NCBI GenBank assembly: GCA_041395745.1
Contig: JAWKZV010000001.1
Span: 372,001-436,000 of the forward strand
Direction of reading: 5' to 3'
DNA: 64,000 nucleotides
From: Porticoccus sp041395745
Lineage (GTDB): Bacteria > Pseudomonadota > Gammaproteobacteria > Pseudomonadales > Porticoccaceae
The first letter of the stretch is position 1, and each line of letters starts with the position of its first letter. The notes beneath the pieces are model-generated. The model saw only the letters and a list, made by a program, of their open reading frames with translations, searched no databases and was not told where the DNA came from. Below, one piece after another: positions 15,561-24,339 of the stretch. A program made the translations under genes and the position numbers.

Positions 15561-16853
15561 TCAACTGGCGGCTGTTGGGGGCAGGATCAGGATGGCCCTG
15601 AAGTCATTGACGTTGGTCCGCGTGGGACCGGTGATCAGCAGGTTGCCCAGATCCTTGAACAGCGGGTAGCTGTTGTTATTCTGCAACTCCTCGAAGATAT
15701 TCCAGCCCCGATTCCTGGCCCGCTCCCAGGTGTCCGGCGTGTGCAGGGCACCGGCGTTGTCACCGGCGCCGTCGATGCCATCGGTGTCTGCCGCCAGCGC
15801 GTAAATGCCGGGGGCGCCGCGCAAGGCATCGGCCATGGCCAGCAGGTATTCGCCGTTGCGACCGCCCTTGCCGTTGCCCCTGACTGTGACGCTGGTTTCT
15901 CCACCGGAGAGGATCACGCAGGGCGGTTGTACCGATCCTTCGCCCTGGGCTATGGCTAGCGCCAGGGCCGCGTGCTGCTGAGCCAGTTGGCGGGATTCGC
16001 CGGTCAGGTCATCTCCCAGGGACAACACTTCCAGACCTGACGCCCTGGCACGCACGGTGGCGGCTGCCAGGGACTGGCTGGGTGCGGCGATCAGGCGAAA
16101 GCGGCAGTGTGCCAGCGCCGGATCTCCCGGTTTGGGGGTTTCCGATGCAGCTGAGGCCAGCCACTGGTTGATGGCATTGCCGGCATCGATCCGGTATTTC
16201 TCCAGGATGGCCAGTGCCTGGCTGGAGGTGGTGGGGTCCGCCACCGTGGGACCCGAGGCGATCACCGCCGGATCGTCCCCCGGCACGTCGGAAATGGCCA
16301 GGGTCAACAGGCTGGCCGGAGCGCAGGCGGCGGCCAGTCGCCCGCCCTTGATGGCGGAGAGGTGCTTGCGCACGCAATTCATCTCGTGGATATCGGCGCC
16401 GGATTTCAACAGCTCCCGGTTGATGCGCTGCTTGTCCGCCAGGGTCAGCCCGGGGGCTGGAAGCGCCAGCAGGGAAGACCCCCCGCCGGAAATCAGGCAC
16501 ACCACCTGGTCGTGCTCGGTCAGGTTTGATACCAGCGACAGGATGCGCCGCGCGGCCAGTTCGCTGTGATTGTCCGGTACCGGGTGATTGGCCTCGATGA
16601 TATCAATGCGTTGCAGCGGTTCACTGTGACCGTAGGCGGTGACCACCAGCCCTTTCAGCGGCCCCTTCCAGTGTTGCTCCAGGCTGGCGGCCATGGAGCA
16701 GGCAGCCTTGCCGGCGCCGACCACAATCAGCGGGCGGTTGTCGGCAAGCGGTGCCGGCGGCAGGAATGGCGGCAGTACCAGCGCCGGATTGGCTGTGGCC
16801 ACGGCAGTCTGGAACAGTCCGACCAGTAGTTGTACGGGATCGAGATCGGTCAT
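15561..16853 (-). CDS. Glycerate 2-kinase (MOFRL/GckA type)
   Basis: 430 residues with an N-terminal DUF4147 Rossmann-like domain (IVVGAGKAACSMA, ISGGGSSLLALPAPG, the conserved NCVRKHLSAIKGGRLA) and a C-terminal MOFRL domain (ILSGGETSVTVRGNGKGGRNGEY, LAADTDGIDGAGDNAGA, TGPTRTNVNDF). These define bacterial glycerate kinases (GckA/TtuD) that phosphorylate D-glycerate. It is upstream of moaC on the same strand with 83 bp between. Its metabolic link to the moa genes is unclear. Full length and no obvious defects. Confidence 0.9.
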   Translation of the reverse strand: MTDLDPVQLLVGLFQTAVATANPALVLPPFLPPAPLADNRPLIVVGAGKAACSMAASLEQHWKGPLKGLVVTAYGHSEPLQRIDIIEANHPVPDNHSELAARRILSLVSNLTEHDQVVCLISGGGSSLLALPAPGLTLADKQRINRELLKSGADIHEMNCVRKHLSAIKGGRLAAACAPASLLTLAISDVPGDDPAVIASGPTVADPTTSSQALAILEKYRIDAGNAINQWLASAASETPKPGDPALAHCRFRLIAAPSQSLAAATVRARASGLEVLSLGDDLTGESRQLAQQHAALALAIAQGEGSVQPPCVILSGGETSVTVRGNGKGGRNGEYLLAMADALRGAPGIYALAADTDGIDGAGDNAGALHTPDTWERARNRGWNIFEELQNNNSYPLFKDLGNLLITGPTRTNVNDFRAILILPPTAAS

Positions 16854-16952
16854 TGCGGGGGCTTATGTGACGATTTCAACATCATTATGGCGATAGCGTT
16901 GGTGCCGCGCCAGTGAACGTGGATAATCGTTTTTTTCTGTGGGGGGTGGGCA

Positions 16953-17549
16953 TTGACCAAGCAGTTTATTGAAGCACAGCAGTTGCTGGATGATTCGTTC
17001 AGTCTTGCTCTGAAGGTGCTGGAGAGCGGTTTTCGCCCCCATTTCATCATCGGTGTCTGGCGCGGCGGCACGCCGGTGGGCATCGCCGTGCAGGAACTGC
17101 TGGAGTATTTCGGCATCTCCACCGATCACATCGCCATTCGCACCTCGTTCTACACCGCGCCCGGCGAACACGCGGCGGCGGTGCGGGTGCACGGCCTTGG
17201 CTACGTGATCGACCATATCCGCAAGGCGGACTCGGTTTTGATTGTCGACGATGTCTACGACACTGGTCTCAGCCTGCAACAGATCGTCAATGAGATCCTG
17301 GCCGAGTGCGGCGACAATCCGCCGGAAATCCGCCTGGCGACGCCGTACTTCAAACCGGACAACAACCGCACCGACCGGGTGCCGGATTACTACCTGCACG
17401 AAACCAACAAATGGCTGGTATTTCCACACGAGCTGACGGGGATGACAGCTCGGGAGCTGTTGGCTCACAAGCCCGGCATTGATGCCCTGCGGGAGAAGCT
17501 GGAGGGTGTGGCAGAGGCTGAAGCTGAGGGTATAGCCCAGGCCGACTAA
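16953..17549 (+). CDS. Phosphoribosyltransferase-family protein (hypoxanthine PRT-like)
   Basis: 198 residues starting at TTG (16953) behind a G-rich Shine-Dalgarno; no ATG start is available upstream. The PRPP loop is VLIVDDVYDTGLS, and the PPi loop region is GVWRGGTPVGIAV. These mark a type I phosphoribosyltransferase resembling bacterial hypoxanthine/xanthine enzymes or related regulators. Its stop overlaps the end of the convergent mvaB by 4 bp. The C-terminus is rich in Glu and Ala (EGVAEAEAEGIAQAD), an unusual acidic tail. Substrate cannot be read from sequence. Confidence 0.82.
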   Translation: MTKQFIEAQQLLDDSFSLALKVLESGFRPHFIIGVWRGGTPVGIAVQELLEYFGISTDHIAIRTSFYTAPGEHAAAVRVHGLGYVIDHIRKADSVLIVDDVYDTGLSLQQIVNEILAECGDNPPEIRLATPYFKPDNNRTDRVPDYYLHETNKWLVFPHELTGMTARELLAHKPGIDALREKLEGVAEAEAEGIAQAD

Positions 17550-18445
17550 CGCTTCGCCATGGCCCTGGCGACTTTCGAACCGGTTTCCCGGCCGAGCTGT
17601 TCGGTGATATAGCGGCCAGCCGCCAGCAACCTGTCCAGGTCGATGCCATGGTCGATGCCTAGGCCATTGAGCATGTAGACCAGATCCTCTGTGGCCACAT
17701 TGCCGGCAGCGCCTTTTGCATAGGGGCAGCCGCCGAGCCCGGCGATGGAACTGTCCACCACCGCGATGCCCATTTCCAGCGCGGCATAGATATTGGCCAG
17801 CGCCTGGCCGTAGGTGTCGTGCAGGTGCACCGCCAGTTGCTCCATGGGCACGGCGGCAGCGCAGGCCTCGATCACCCGGCGGACATCCGCCGGTGTGCCG
17901 ACACCGATGGTGTCACCCAGGGAGATTTCGTAGCAGCCCATCTGCAACAGCCGCTCCGCCACCTGGCGCACCTTGTCGGGGGCCACTTCCCCTTCATAGG
18001 GGCAGCCGACCACGCAGGAGATATAGCCGCGCACCTGCAAGTTGGCAGCGTTGGCAGCGTCCATCACCGGGGCAAAGCGATCCAGGCTCTCGGCGATGGA
18101 ACAGTTGATGTTTTTCCGGCTGAAGGTTTCCGAGGCGGCGGCAAAGATGGCCACCTCGGTGGCGCCGGACACCAGCGCCCGCTCGAAGCCCTTCAGATTG
18201 GGGGTGAGGGCGGCGTAAGTGACACCGGGTTTGCGGGCAATGCCCCGGAACACCTCGTCACTGCCCGCCATCTGTGGCACCCACTGGGGATTCACGAAAC
18301 TGCCCGCCTCAATGTAGCTCACCCCGGCATCCGCCAGTTGCTCGATCAGGGCGATTTTCACCGCCGCGCTGATCGGCTGCGGTTCGTTCTGCAAACCGTC
18401 CCGGGGGCCGACTTCGACAATGCGGACATGTTGGGGCAGGGGCAT
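17546..18445 (-). CDS. mvaB: Hydroxymethylglutaryl-CoA lyase
   Basis: 299-residue TIM-barrel lyase that splits HMG-CoA to acetoacetate and acetyl-CoA in leucine/isovalerate breakdown. Seen: VEVGPRDGLQNE at the start (catalytic Arg and Asp), the VVGCPYEGEV loop, the LHDTYGQALANI metal-ligand region and the signature IAGLGGCPYAKGAAGNVATE with its catalytic Cys. The usual liu cluster neighbours are not here, so it is a stand-alone copy. It converges with the phosphoribosyltransferase gene. Confidence 0.93.
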   Translation of the reverse strand: MPLPQHVRIVEVGPRDGLQNEPQPISAAVKIALIEQLADAGVSYIEAGSFVNPQWVPQMAGSDEVFRGIARKPGVTYAALTPNLKGFERALVSGATEVAIFAAASETFSRKNINCSIAESLDRFAPVMDAANAANLQVRGYISCVVGCPYEGEVAPDKVRQVAERLLQMGCYEISLGDTIGVGTPADVRRVIEACAAAVPMEQLAVHLHDTYGQALANIYAALEMGIAVVDSSIAGLGGCPYAKGAAGNVATEDLVYMLNGLGIDHGIDLDRLLAAGRYITEQLGRETGSKVARAMAKR

Positions 18446-18648
18446 GTGGTGTCGATATCCTCTCGCTGATGCCTGTTCTGCCTACAGCATACGCCATAGG
18501 CTTCAAAGTCGGGGCTATTGTATATGTAAAGGTTGTACGGAAAAGCTCATCTATTCGCCGACTGTCCGCTTGACGGAATCAACGCTGTTTCACAGACTCA
18601 GAAGATAGAGTTTCCAGGAGAGCCAGCTCCGCAGAGGGGGTAAGAATC

Positions 18649-19026
18649 ATGGCCTCAAACAATTATGTCGATCGGCTGGATAGGGTAGTGGCCGAAGCCC
18701 GTGCCGCCAGGGCCGTGCGGGAGAAGGGTTACCGGGAACAGGCGCTGAAACTGTTTCCCTGGGTATGCGGTCGCTGTGGCCGGGAGTTCAGCCACCGGAG
18801 TGTCAGCGAACTGACCGTGCACCACAAGGATCACAACCACGACAACAACCCCAGCGACGGCAGCAACTGGGAGCTGCTGTGCCTGTACTGTCACGACCAC
18901 GAACACGCCCGCTACCGGGATGCCAGTTTTGGCAGTGCTCTGCCGGAACAGCAGCATGAAGCCGCCACCTATCACCCCTTCGCCGATCTCGGTGAGATGT
19001 TGAAAGATCGCGACAAGGGCAAGTAG
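18649..19026 (+). CDS. yajD: HNH nuclease-family protein YajD
   Basis: 125-residue HNH protein. CGRCGREF and LYCHDHEHARY supply zinc cysteines and histidines, and LTVHHKDHNHDNNP is the HNH core. E. coli YajD has the same layout; its cellular role is uncharacterised. GGGGGTAAG before the ATG is a plausible Shine-Dalgarno. It is followed 111 bp later by an amino acid permease in the same direction. Confidence 0.88.
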   Translation: MASNNYVDRLDRVVAEARAARAVREKGYREQALKLFPWVCGRCGREFSHRSVSELTVHHKDHNHDNNPSDGSNWELLCLYCHDHEHARYRDASFGSALPEQQHEAATYHPFADLGEMLKDRDKGK

Positions 19027-19137
19027 CCGGAAGCCCACATCCGTATCTGGCTCTGCCGGAACAGTTTGTATACCCTGAAAACCGGTAGGCGGTCGCAGCA
19101 ACCGCCCAGGCAAGGATTGTTCGAGTAGGAGTGCCGG

Positions 19138-20460
19138 ATGGCCCAGCAACACCATTCCTGTCACCGCGCCAGGGGCAAGAACCTCGGCATCCCCGAGTTG
19201 ATCGCCATCGCCCTGGGGGGCATGGTCGGTGGCGGCATCTTCACCATCCTCGGCATCTCCGTGGCCATGATCGGGGTGTATACCCCGCTGGCAATCATCA
19301 TCGGCGGCGTGTTGGCGGCAGCGGCGGCCTATTCCTACATCAAGCTGGGGGTTTATTACAAAGACGAAGGCGCTACCTACTCTTTTCTGAAGCGCACCTT
19401 TCCCAACTCCCATTTTGCCGCCTCTCTAATCGGCTGGTGGGTGATCTTCGGTTACATCAGCACCCTGGCCCTGTACGCCTACACGTTCTCTTCCTATGCC
19501 ATCAGTGGTTTCGGCGAAGGCGGCAACGAATTGTTGCGCAAGGCCGTGGCCGGTGCGGTGATCCTGGTATTCACGCTGATCAACGTCTGGAGTGTGAAGG
19601 GCATGGGCAAGGTGGAAGACCTGATGGTCTACACCAAGCTGGTGATTCTGGTGGTGATTTCCTTTGTGCTGATCAACCACGGCAATACCACTTTGCCGGT
19701 GCTGGTGACAGCGTCACAGGACTTCAGCCCTTACCATATCCTGATGGTGGCAGCGATTACCTTCGTGGCCTACGAGGGCTTTCAGCTGGTCATCAACGCC
19801 GTCAACGAAATGGAAACTCCGGAGAGGAATATACCCCGGGCGATCTATGTCGCGATTCTGCTGGCCGGGCTGATCTATGTGGTAATTTCCCTCGGCGCCA
19901 TTCTGGCAATTCCTTTCAGCGACATCATCGATAACCAGGAATACGCCCTGGCCGCCGGTGCCAATGAAGTGCTGGGGCACTGGGGTACGGAACTGATTAT
20001 TCTCGGTGCCCTGTTAGCCACCAGCAGTGCCATCAGTGGCACGGTGTTCGGCGCCTCGCGGCAGATGGCGGTGATTGCCGGGGACGGTTATTTCCCCGGC
20101 CTGCTGGCAAAGCGGGTCAACCACATCCCTGTCAACGCCATCATTGCCATGTCCCTGTTCGCCTTTCTGCTGGTGCTGTCCGGCAGCCTGCAGGAAATTC
20201 TGGAGTTCGGCAGTATCACCTTCTTGTTGGTCTCCCTGCTGATGGCCTTCGCCAATTTCCGCATCCGCGCAGCGACCCGCTCTTCTACCCCGATTACCCT
20301 GTTGTCCGTGGTGGGATTGGCCGTGGGCACAGGGCTGATCCTGATCTACGAAGCCCAAAACCAGCCGAAGCAGTTGCTGTTTATTCTTGGGCTTTACGCC
20401 ATTCTGTCGTTGGGCGCCTGGCTTTATGCGGAAACCCAACGCAGGAACAATCAGCAGTGA
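19138..20460 (+). CDS. APC-superfamily amino acid permease
   Basis: 440 residues and about 12 predicted TM helices. The first helix has the APC signature IALGGMVGGGIFTILG, and the helix-6 region has VAAITFVAYEGFQLVINAVNEM. AGGAG is 6 nt before the ATG. It should carry amino acids or amines across the inner membrane; the substrate cannot be told. The end of the gene lies just before the nemR operator. No partner enzyme is adjacent. Confidence 0.85.
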   Translation: MAQQHHSCHRARGKNLGIPELIAIALGGMVGGGIFTILGISVAMIGVYTPLAIIIGGVLAAAAAYSYIKLGVYYKDEGATYSFLKRTFPNSHFAASLIGWWVIFGYISTLALYAYTFSSYAISGFGEGGNELLRKAVAGAVILVFTLINVWSVKGMGKVEDLMVYTKLVILVVISFVLINHGNTTLPVLVTASQDFSPYHILMVAAITFVAYEGFQLVINAVNEMETPERNIPRAIYVAILLAGLIYVVISLGAILAIPFSDIIDNQEYALAAGANEVLGHWGTELIILGALLATSSAISGTVFGASRQMAVIAGDGYFPGLLAKRVNHIPVNAIIAMSLFAFLLVLSGSLQEILEFGSITFLLVSLLMAFANFRIRAATRSSTPITLLSVVGLAVGTGLILIYEAQNQPKQLLFILGLYAILSLGAWLYAETQRRNNQQ

Positions 20461-20513
20461 GCAGGGGTAGGGCTGGCGTGAAAAGTCACCGTTCTCCCGC
20501 AGAAAATAAATAC

Positions 20514-20528
20514 TAGACGACTGGTCTA
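20514..20528. promoter_or_regulatory. NemR-type operator upstream of nemR
   Basis: TAGACGACTGGTCTA is an inverted repeat (TAGAC/GTCTA with a short centre) matching known NemR operators. It ends 11 bp before the nemR start, so binding would block transcription (autoregulation). An identical copy is at 21193-21207. Confidence 0.82.
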
Positions 20529-20538
20529 ATCTGATGTA

Positions 20539-21165
20539 ATGTGCCCGACCATGTCATCCCAAAAAACACAGGCCAAATCCGCCGACACCCGCCAGAAGAT
20601 CCTCGATACCGCTCGAGCCATCATCGTGGGCAAGGGCTATGCGGCGGTGGGACTCAATGAGATTCTCAACCAGGCCGGTGTGCCGAAAGGCTCTTTCTAC
20701 CACTACTTCAAATCCAAGGACGATTTTGGCCGGGAACTGCTGGAAGCCTATTTCAGCGAGTACATGGAAAAACTGGACAGTCTGTTGGGCGGTAGTGGAG
20801 TGCCCGCAAAGCAGCGGTTGATGAAATTCTTTGAGCACTGGCAGGAGTCCCAGTGCAACGCCTGTCAGGACGAAAAGTGCCTGGTGGTGAAACTGAGTGC
20901 CGAGGTTACCGACCTGTCAGAGCAGATGCGTCAGGCGCTTCAGCAGGGCATTGAGAAGGTTCAGGGCCGGTTGGGCAAATGCGTGGCTGAGGCTATCGCC
21001 AGCGGTGAACTGGTCGTTTCAGAGAGCCCGGAGGAACTGGCCCGGGAACTGTATTGCCTGTGGCTGGGCGCCACCTTGGTGAGCAAGGTCAACCGCTCGG
21101 CTGACGCCCTGCAGATGGCCATGTCCATCACCCGGCAGCGACTGGCCATGGAGGCTATCCACTAA
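20539..21165 (+). CDS. nemR: TetR-family electrophile sensor NemR
   Basis: 208-residue TetR repressor. The helix-turn-helix is GLNEILNQAGVPKGSFYHYF. The ligand domain has a cysteine group (QCNACQDEKCLVVKLSAEVT) corresponding to the NemR redox region that reacts with quinones, aldehydes or chlorine species and releases DNA. Neither ATG (20539, 20551) has a clear Shine-Dalgarno, so the start is uncertain and a leaderless message is possible. It is the immediate neighbour of an Old Yellow Enzyme gene (nemA), and two identical operators support joint control. Confidence 0.86.
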   Translation: MCPTMSSQKTQAKSADTRQKILDTARAIIVGKGYAAVGLNEILNQAGVPKGSFYHYFKSKDDFGRELLEAYFSEYMEKLDSLLGGSGVPAKQRLMKFFEHWQESQCNACQDEKCLVVKLSAEVTDLSEQMRQALQQGIEKVQGRLGKCVAEAIASGELVVSESPEELARELYCLWLGATLVSKVNRSADALQMAMSITRQRLAMEAIH

Positions 21166-21192
21166 ACAACCCGCTTTTTTTTACCCAAAAAC

Positions 21193-21207
21193 TAGACGAC
21201 TGGTCTA
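21193..21207. promoter_or_regulatory. NemR-type operator upstream of nemA
   Basis: TAGACGACTGGTCTA, identical to the nemR operator including the flanking AC and AT bases, lies 53 bp before the nemA start. Confidence 0.82.
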
Positions 21208-21259
21208 ATTAAATCGGATTCGGTCAGGAAGAAAACGATTGAACAATTCAGGAGAACAC

Positions 21260-22387
21260 ATGGACATCGCAACCCCGACAAAAACACTGTTTCAACCGGT
21301 CCGGTTTGGCAAAAAACAATTGCGCAACCGTTTCGTCATGGCGCCGATGACCCGCAACAAATCGCCGGGTGGCATTCCCGGTGAGGACGTGGCCCGTTAC
21401 TACAGGGCCCGTGCCGAAGGCGGTATCGGCCTGATTGTTACCGAGGGCACCTATATTGGCCACCCGGTGGCGAATGGTTATCCCAACGTGCCCGCATTCC
21501 ACGGTGAAGAAGCTCTGGCGGCCTGGAAGAAAGTGGTCGATGGCGTGCATGAGGCCGGCGGCAAAATCATCCCGCAGATCTGGCACACCGGTGCCATGCG
21601 TATGCCCGGTAACTGGCCCAACCCGGACATGTTGAGCATGGGGCCGGATGATGTCTTCGTTGACGGTGTTCAGACCGTCAAGGCCATGACCCAGACCGAC
21701 ATCGACATGGCTGTCATGGCCTATGCCCAGGCAGCGGCAGATGCCGAACTGCTCGGTTTCGATGGTGTGGAAATTCACGGTGCCCACCAGTACCTGATCG
21801 ACCAGTTCTTCTGGGAAAGCAGCAACCACCGCACTGACGGTTACGGCGGCTCCATCGAAAACCGCGCGCGTTTTGCCATTGAAGTGGTCAAGGCCGTGCG
21901 TGCCGTGGTCAGTGAGGACTTCCCGGTAGTGTTCCGTTTCTCCCAATGGAAACTGACCGATTATGACGCGCGCATTGCAACAACCCCGGAAGACCTGGGC
22001 GCCATTCTCAAGCCCCTGGCCGCAGCAGGCGTCGACTACTTCCACGCCAGCACCCGCCGTATGTGGGAACCGGCCTTTGAAGGCTCACCGGATAACCTGG
22101 CCACCTGGACCAGACGCCTCACCGGCAAACCGGTCATTACCGTGGGCAGTGTTGGCCTGGACAAGGAATTCCGCGTCGGCCACTTCACCCGCGAGGAAAA
22201 CCCGGATGCGAAGAGCAGCGTCGACCTGGTGCAACTGGCTCAAGGTATTCACGACGACCGCTACGATTTGATTGCCGTGGGCCGAGCTGTGCTGGCCGAT
22301 CCGCAGTGGGCTAACAAGGTGCGTGACAACCGGCTCGGAGACATTGTCCATTTTGATGGATCTGCACTGGATGAACTGGTGGTGTGA
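21260..22387 (+). CDS. nemA: Old Yellow Enzyme-family alkene reductase NemA
   Basis: 375 residues from the ATG at 21260, chosen because AGGAGA lies upstream; an earlier TTG at 21239 is poorer. FMN-dependent TIM barrel with FVMAPMTRNKSPGG, GLIVTEGTYI, the active-site Asn/His pair (VEIHGAHQYLIDQF), and RFSQWKLTDYDA. Reduces activated alkenes such as N-ethylmaleimide and other electrophiles in the cytoplasm. Controlled by NemR via the operator at 21193. The catalytic HxxN motif of classical OYE is represented by HGAHQY. A terminator follows. Confidence 0.9.
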   Translation: MDIATPTKTLFQPVRFGKKQLRNRFVMAPMTRNKSPGGIPGEDVARYYRARAEGGIGLIVTEGTYIGHPVANGYPNVPAFHGEEALAAWKKVVDGVHEAGGKIIPQIWHTGAMRMPGNWPNPDMLSMGPDDVFVDGVQTVKAMTQTDIDMAVMAYAQAAADAELLGFDGVEIHGAHQYLIDQFFWESSNHRTDGYGGSIENRARFAIEVVKAVRAVVSEDFPVVFRFSQWKLTDYDARIATTPEDLGAILKPLAAAGVDYFHASTRRMWEPAFEGSPDNLATWTRRLTGKPVITVGSVGLDKEFRVGHFTREENPDAKSSVDLVQLAQGIHDDRYDLIAVGRAVLADPQWANKVRDNRLGDIVHFDGSALDELVV

Positions 22388-22452
22388 TTTCCCTCCCAAC
22401 TAATTTTCCTCCCCCCAAATTGCGTTGATTTCCGGTTCAGCGCAGACCTTAT

Positions 22453-22480
22453 GCCCCATCAGCAATGGTGGGGCTTTTTT
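22453..22480 (+). terminator. Terminator of nemA
   Basis: GCCCCA (22453-22458) pairs with TGGGGC (22469-22474), followed by six T. It is 66 bp after the nemA stop. Beyond it, 22481-22754 is lower in GC and I see no gene there; the cassette array begins at 22755. Confidence 0.85.
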
Positions 22481-22765
22481 CTTTCAGCCCGTTAGGTGTC
22501 CCGTGTTCAGCGGAATCAGTCTCTATATCACGGGGAAGGAGAATATAACTTGTTGATTTGTATAGAGCCTGGAATATGATAGGCGGACAAGGGAATGAAC
22601 CAATAAAGTTAAAGGAGTCTACTTTATGCCGAACGGTACCTTTCTTGTATATTTCCAACTGATTGTTTTGAAAGAAAATAAACGCGTTATTTCGCACGGT
22701 TGCGCTGAGTTAGTGTGCCAAAGTGATATAGTGCCTGAGTCTTTATAATTAACTGTTAGGCTCTT

Positions 22766-23233
22766 ATGTCAGATTCATTCGATAATAATTTCCGTCAGAT
22801 TGTTGGCCCAAAGCTAAAAGAACTTGGCTTTGAGCAATTAAAGCTAGAAGGGTGTATGTGCCCGGAATACCTTTTTCACAAAGAATCTCTTTGGTTTTCT
22901 TTGAGTTGGGATTGGCGAGATCAGTATTTGGATGTTTCACTAGGGAAACTATTCTGGTTTAAGGATGTTATGGAGCGAGTTGTTGTGATTGGTGATTACA
23001 GTAGCTACGACCGCAGAATCACCTGGGATGCGATGAGCAAACTGGGAAGTGATATCGCTATATTTGAAGTCATTGCATCAACCTTGGATAACGCACTAGC
23101 TATATATGACAAAAGTTATGCAAAGATATTTGAAGGCTTCCGCGTAAGTAGAAGCAAACGAAATGGAATCAATATTGATGATTACATCGGTAAAGAGGCT
23201 GTGTTAAATGACCTTAACAAATTCAAAGCCTAA
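22766..23233 (+). CDS. Cassette 1: hypothetical protein
   Basis: 155 residues starting 5 bp after the left core site and ending with its TAA inside the attC1 core (GCCTAAC). Acidic, low-GC gene with no family I recognise; it has many aromatic residues (LWFSLSWDWRDQYLDVSLGK) and no TM or signal peptide. Such short codon-atypical proteins are common in cassette arrays. No separate promoter is visible; expression would depend on an outside promoter or a weak one in the upstream 22.5-22.75 kb stretch. Confidence 0.7.
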   Translation: MSDSFDNNFRQIVGPKLKELGFEQLKLEGCMCPEYLFHKESLWFSLSWDWRDQYLDVSLGKLFWFKDVMERVVVIGDYSSYDRRITWDAMSKLGSDIAIFEVIASTLDNALAIYDKSYAKIFEGFRVSRSKRNGINIDDYIGKEAVLNDLNKFKA

Positions 23234-23332
23234 CAAACGGCTGCACCGGACAAATTTCCGCTGTCACCTTTTTAGCAAAAACACGCAAAAAAGCCGCCAT
23301 CAAAAATTTGCTCGGTGAGCCGGGCGTTAGAA
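23228..23332 (+). repeat. attC1 recombination site
   Basis: 105 bp from GCCTAAC to GTTAGAA. CGGCT.CACCG...AAATTT near the left pairs with AAATTT...CGGTG.AGCCG near the right, giving a hairpin with unpaired bases as in integron attC sites. Confidence 0.8.
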
Positions 23333-23377
23333 CTCATATCCAGCCTGTCTGGGCGCACTGTCAAAAAGGGATCTCCG

Positions 23378-23734
23378 ATGACTGTTGAATCGAGAATATT
23401 TTCTGTAGCCGAGTATGTTCAGCCGTCCGAAGGCGAGCCTATTCGTTCCGTTGTGCTTGAAACCCGAGACTCAATTATCGTGGTTTGGCATGTCCATCCC
23501 GGGCAGGAAATTGCAGCTCACGTTCACCCTAACGGCCAAGACACGTGGACTGTTTTGTCGGGAATGGCTGATTACTTTCAGGGCAATGGGATTGTTCGTG
23601 TCCTCAGGGAAGGTGAGATAGCCGTGGCAAGACCGGGCCAAGTGCACGGGGCGCGAAATATAGGTACCGAGCCATTTGTGTTCGTCTCGGTTGTGGCATC
23701 AGCCAATGCCGGTTACGCATTGGCTGAGCGATAG
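23378..23734 (+). CDS. Cassette 2: cupin-domain protein
   Basis: 118 residues from the ATG at 23378, preceded by AAAGGGATC; an upstream in-frame start would fall in attC1. The sequence has the cupin motif VVWHVHPGQEIAAHVHPNGQ with metal-ligand histidines, then GEIAVARPGQVHGARN as the second cupin motif. A small single-domain metal-binding beta barrel; reaction unknown. Cupins are a frequent cargo of cassettes. Confidence 0.8.
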   Translation: MTVESRIFSVAEYVQPSEGEPIRSVVLETRDSIIVVWHVHPGQEIAAHVHPNGQDTWTVLSGMADYFQGNGIVRVLREGEIAVARPGQVHGARNIGTEPFVFVSVVASANAGYALAER

Positions 23735-23762
23735 AGCCCAATCTGGAGTTAGTCCAAATAAG

Positions 23763-23834
23763 TTCTAACAATCCGTTCCAGCGGACAAGCAGCCAGCTTC
23801 GCTGTCTGCTTGCCGCTGAACTCCGTCGTTAGCT
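23763..23834 (+). repeat. attC2 recombination site
   Basis: 72 bp from TTCTAAC to GTTAGCT. The centre AGCGGACAAGCAG...CTGCTTGCCGCT forms the long imperfect hairpin typical of an attC. Its left core complements the start of cassette 2 (TTAGAAC). Confidence 0.85.
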
Positions 23835-23847
23835 GTAAAAGGAACTT

Positions 23848-24264
23848 ATGAGCATTGAATACAAAATCAATCACTCAATCAGTACAGAGCAATTTATTTC
23901 GTTATTGGCTGATTCAACCTTGGGTGAACGTCGCCCTATTGAAGACTATGAGTGCATGGAAGGCATGATTTCTAATAGTAATCTTACAGTCAGTGCGTGG
24001 GACTCAGGGAAATTGGTGGGTATTTCTCGCTGTATGACAGACTTCCACTATGCATGCTATCTGTCAGATCTGGCTGTTTCAAAGAACTATCACAAGTTGG
24101 GCATTGGTAAGCAGCTACAAATTCTTACTCAAGAACAACTTGGGCCACGTTGTAAGCTAATTCTCATTTCAGCTCCAGCGGCCAACTCATATTATGAGCA
24201 TATTGGTTTTTCGAATAATCCACGTTGTTGGGTTCTTGAACGCGATGCAAATATTCACAGCTAA
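23848..24264 (+). CDS. Cassette 3: GNAT acetyltransferase
   Basis: 138-residue GCN5-related N-acetyltransferase. LSDLAVSKNYHKLGIGKQL is the acetyl-CoA loop (Q/R-x-x-G-x-G/A type, here HKLGIG), followed by ILISAPAANSYYEHIGF. AAGGAACTT precedes the ATG. Its TAA lies inside the attC3 core (AGCTAAC). The substrate is unknown; GNATs in integrons often modify toxins or drugs, but that is not shown here. Confidence 0.8.
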   Translation: MSIEYKINHSISTEQFISLLADSTLGERRPIEDYECMEGMISNSNLTVSAWDSGKLVGISRCMTDFHYACYLSDLAVSKNYHKLGIGKQLQILTQEQLGPRCKLILISAPAANSYYEHIGFSNNPRCWVLERDANIHS

Positions 24265-24339
24265 CAAAAAAATTAAGTCGTTCGCTGTGCTCACTGGGAC
24301 GCGCAAAAAGCCGCGCGCCACTTATTTAAAACGTTATGT
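24259..24339 (+). repeat. attC3 recombination site
   Basis: 81 bp from AGCTAAC to GTTATGT, with partly complementary arms (AAATTAAGTCG... and ...CACTTATTTAAAACG). The left core complements the cassette 3 start TTAGCTG. Confidence 0.8.

Noticed and set aside
22449..22697. 82-codon reverse frame before the cassette array
   Set aside because: It overlaps the nemA terminator, has no good Shine-Dalgarno and no recognisable features.
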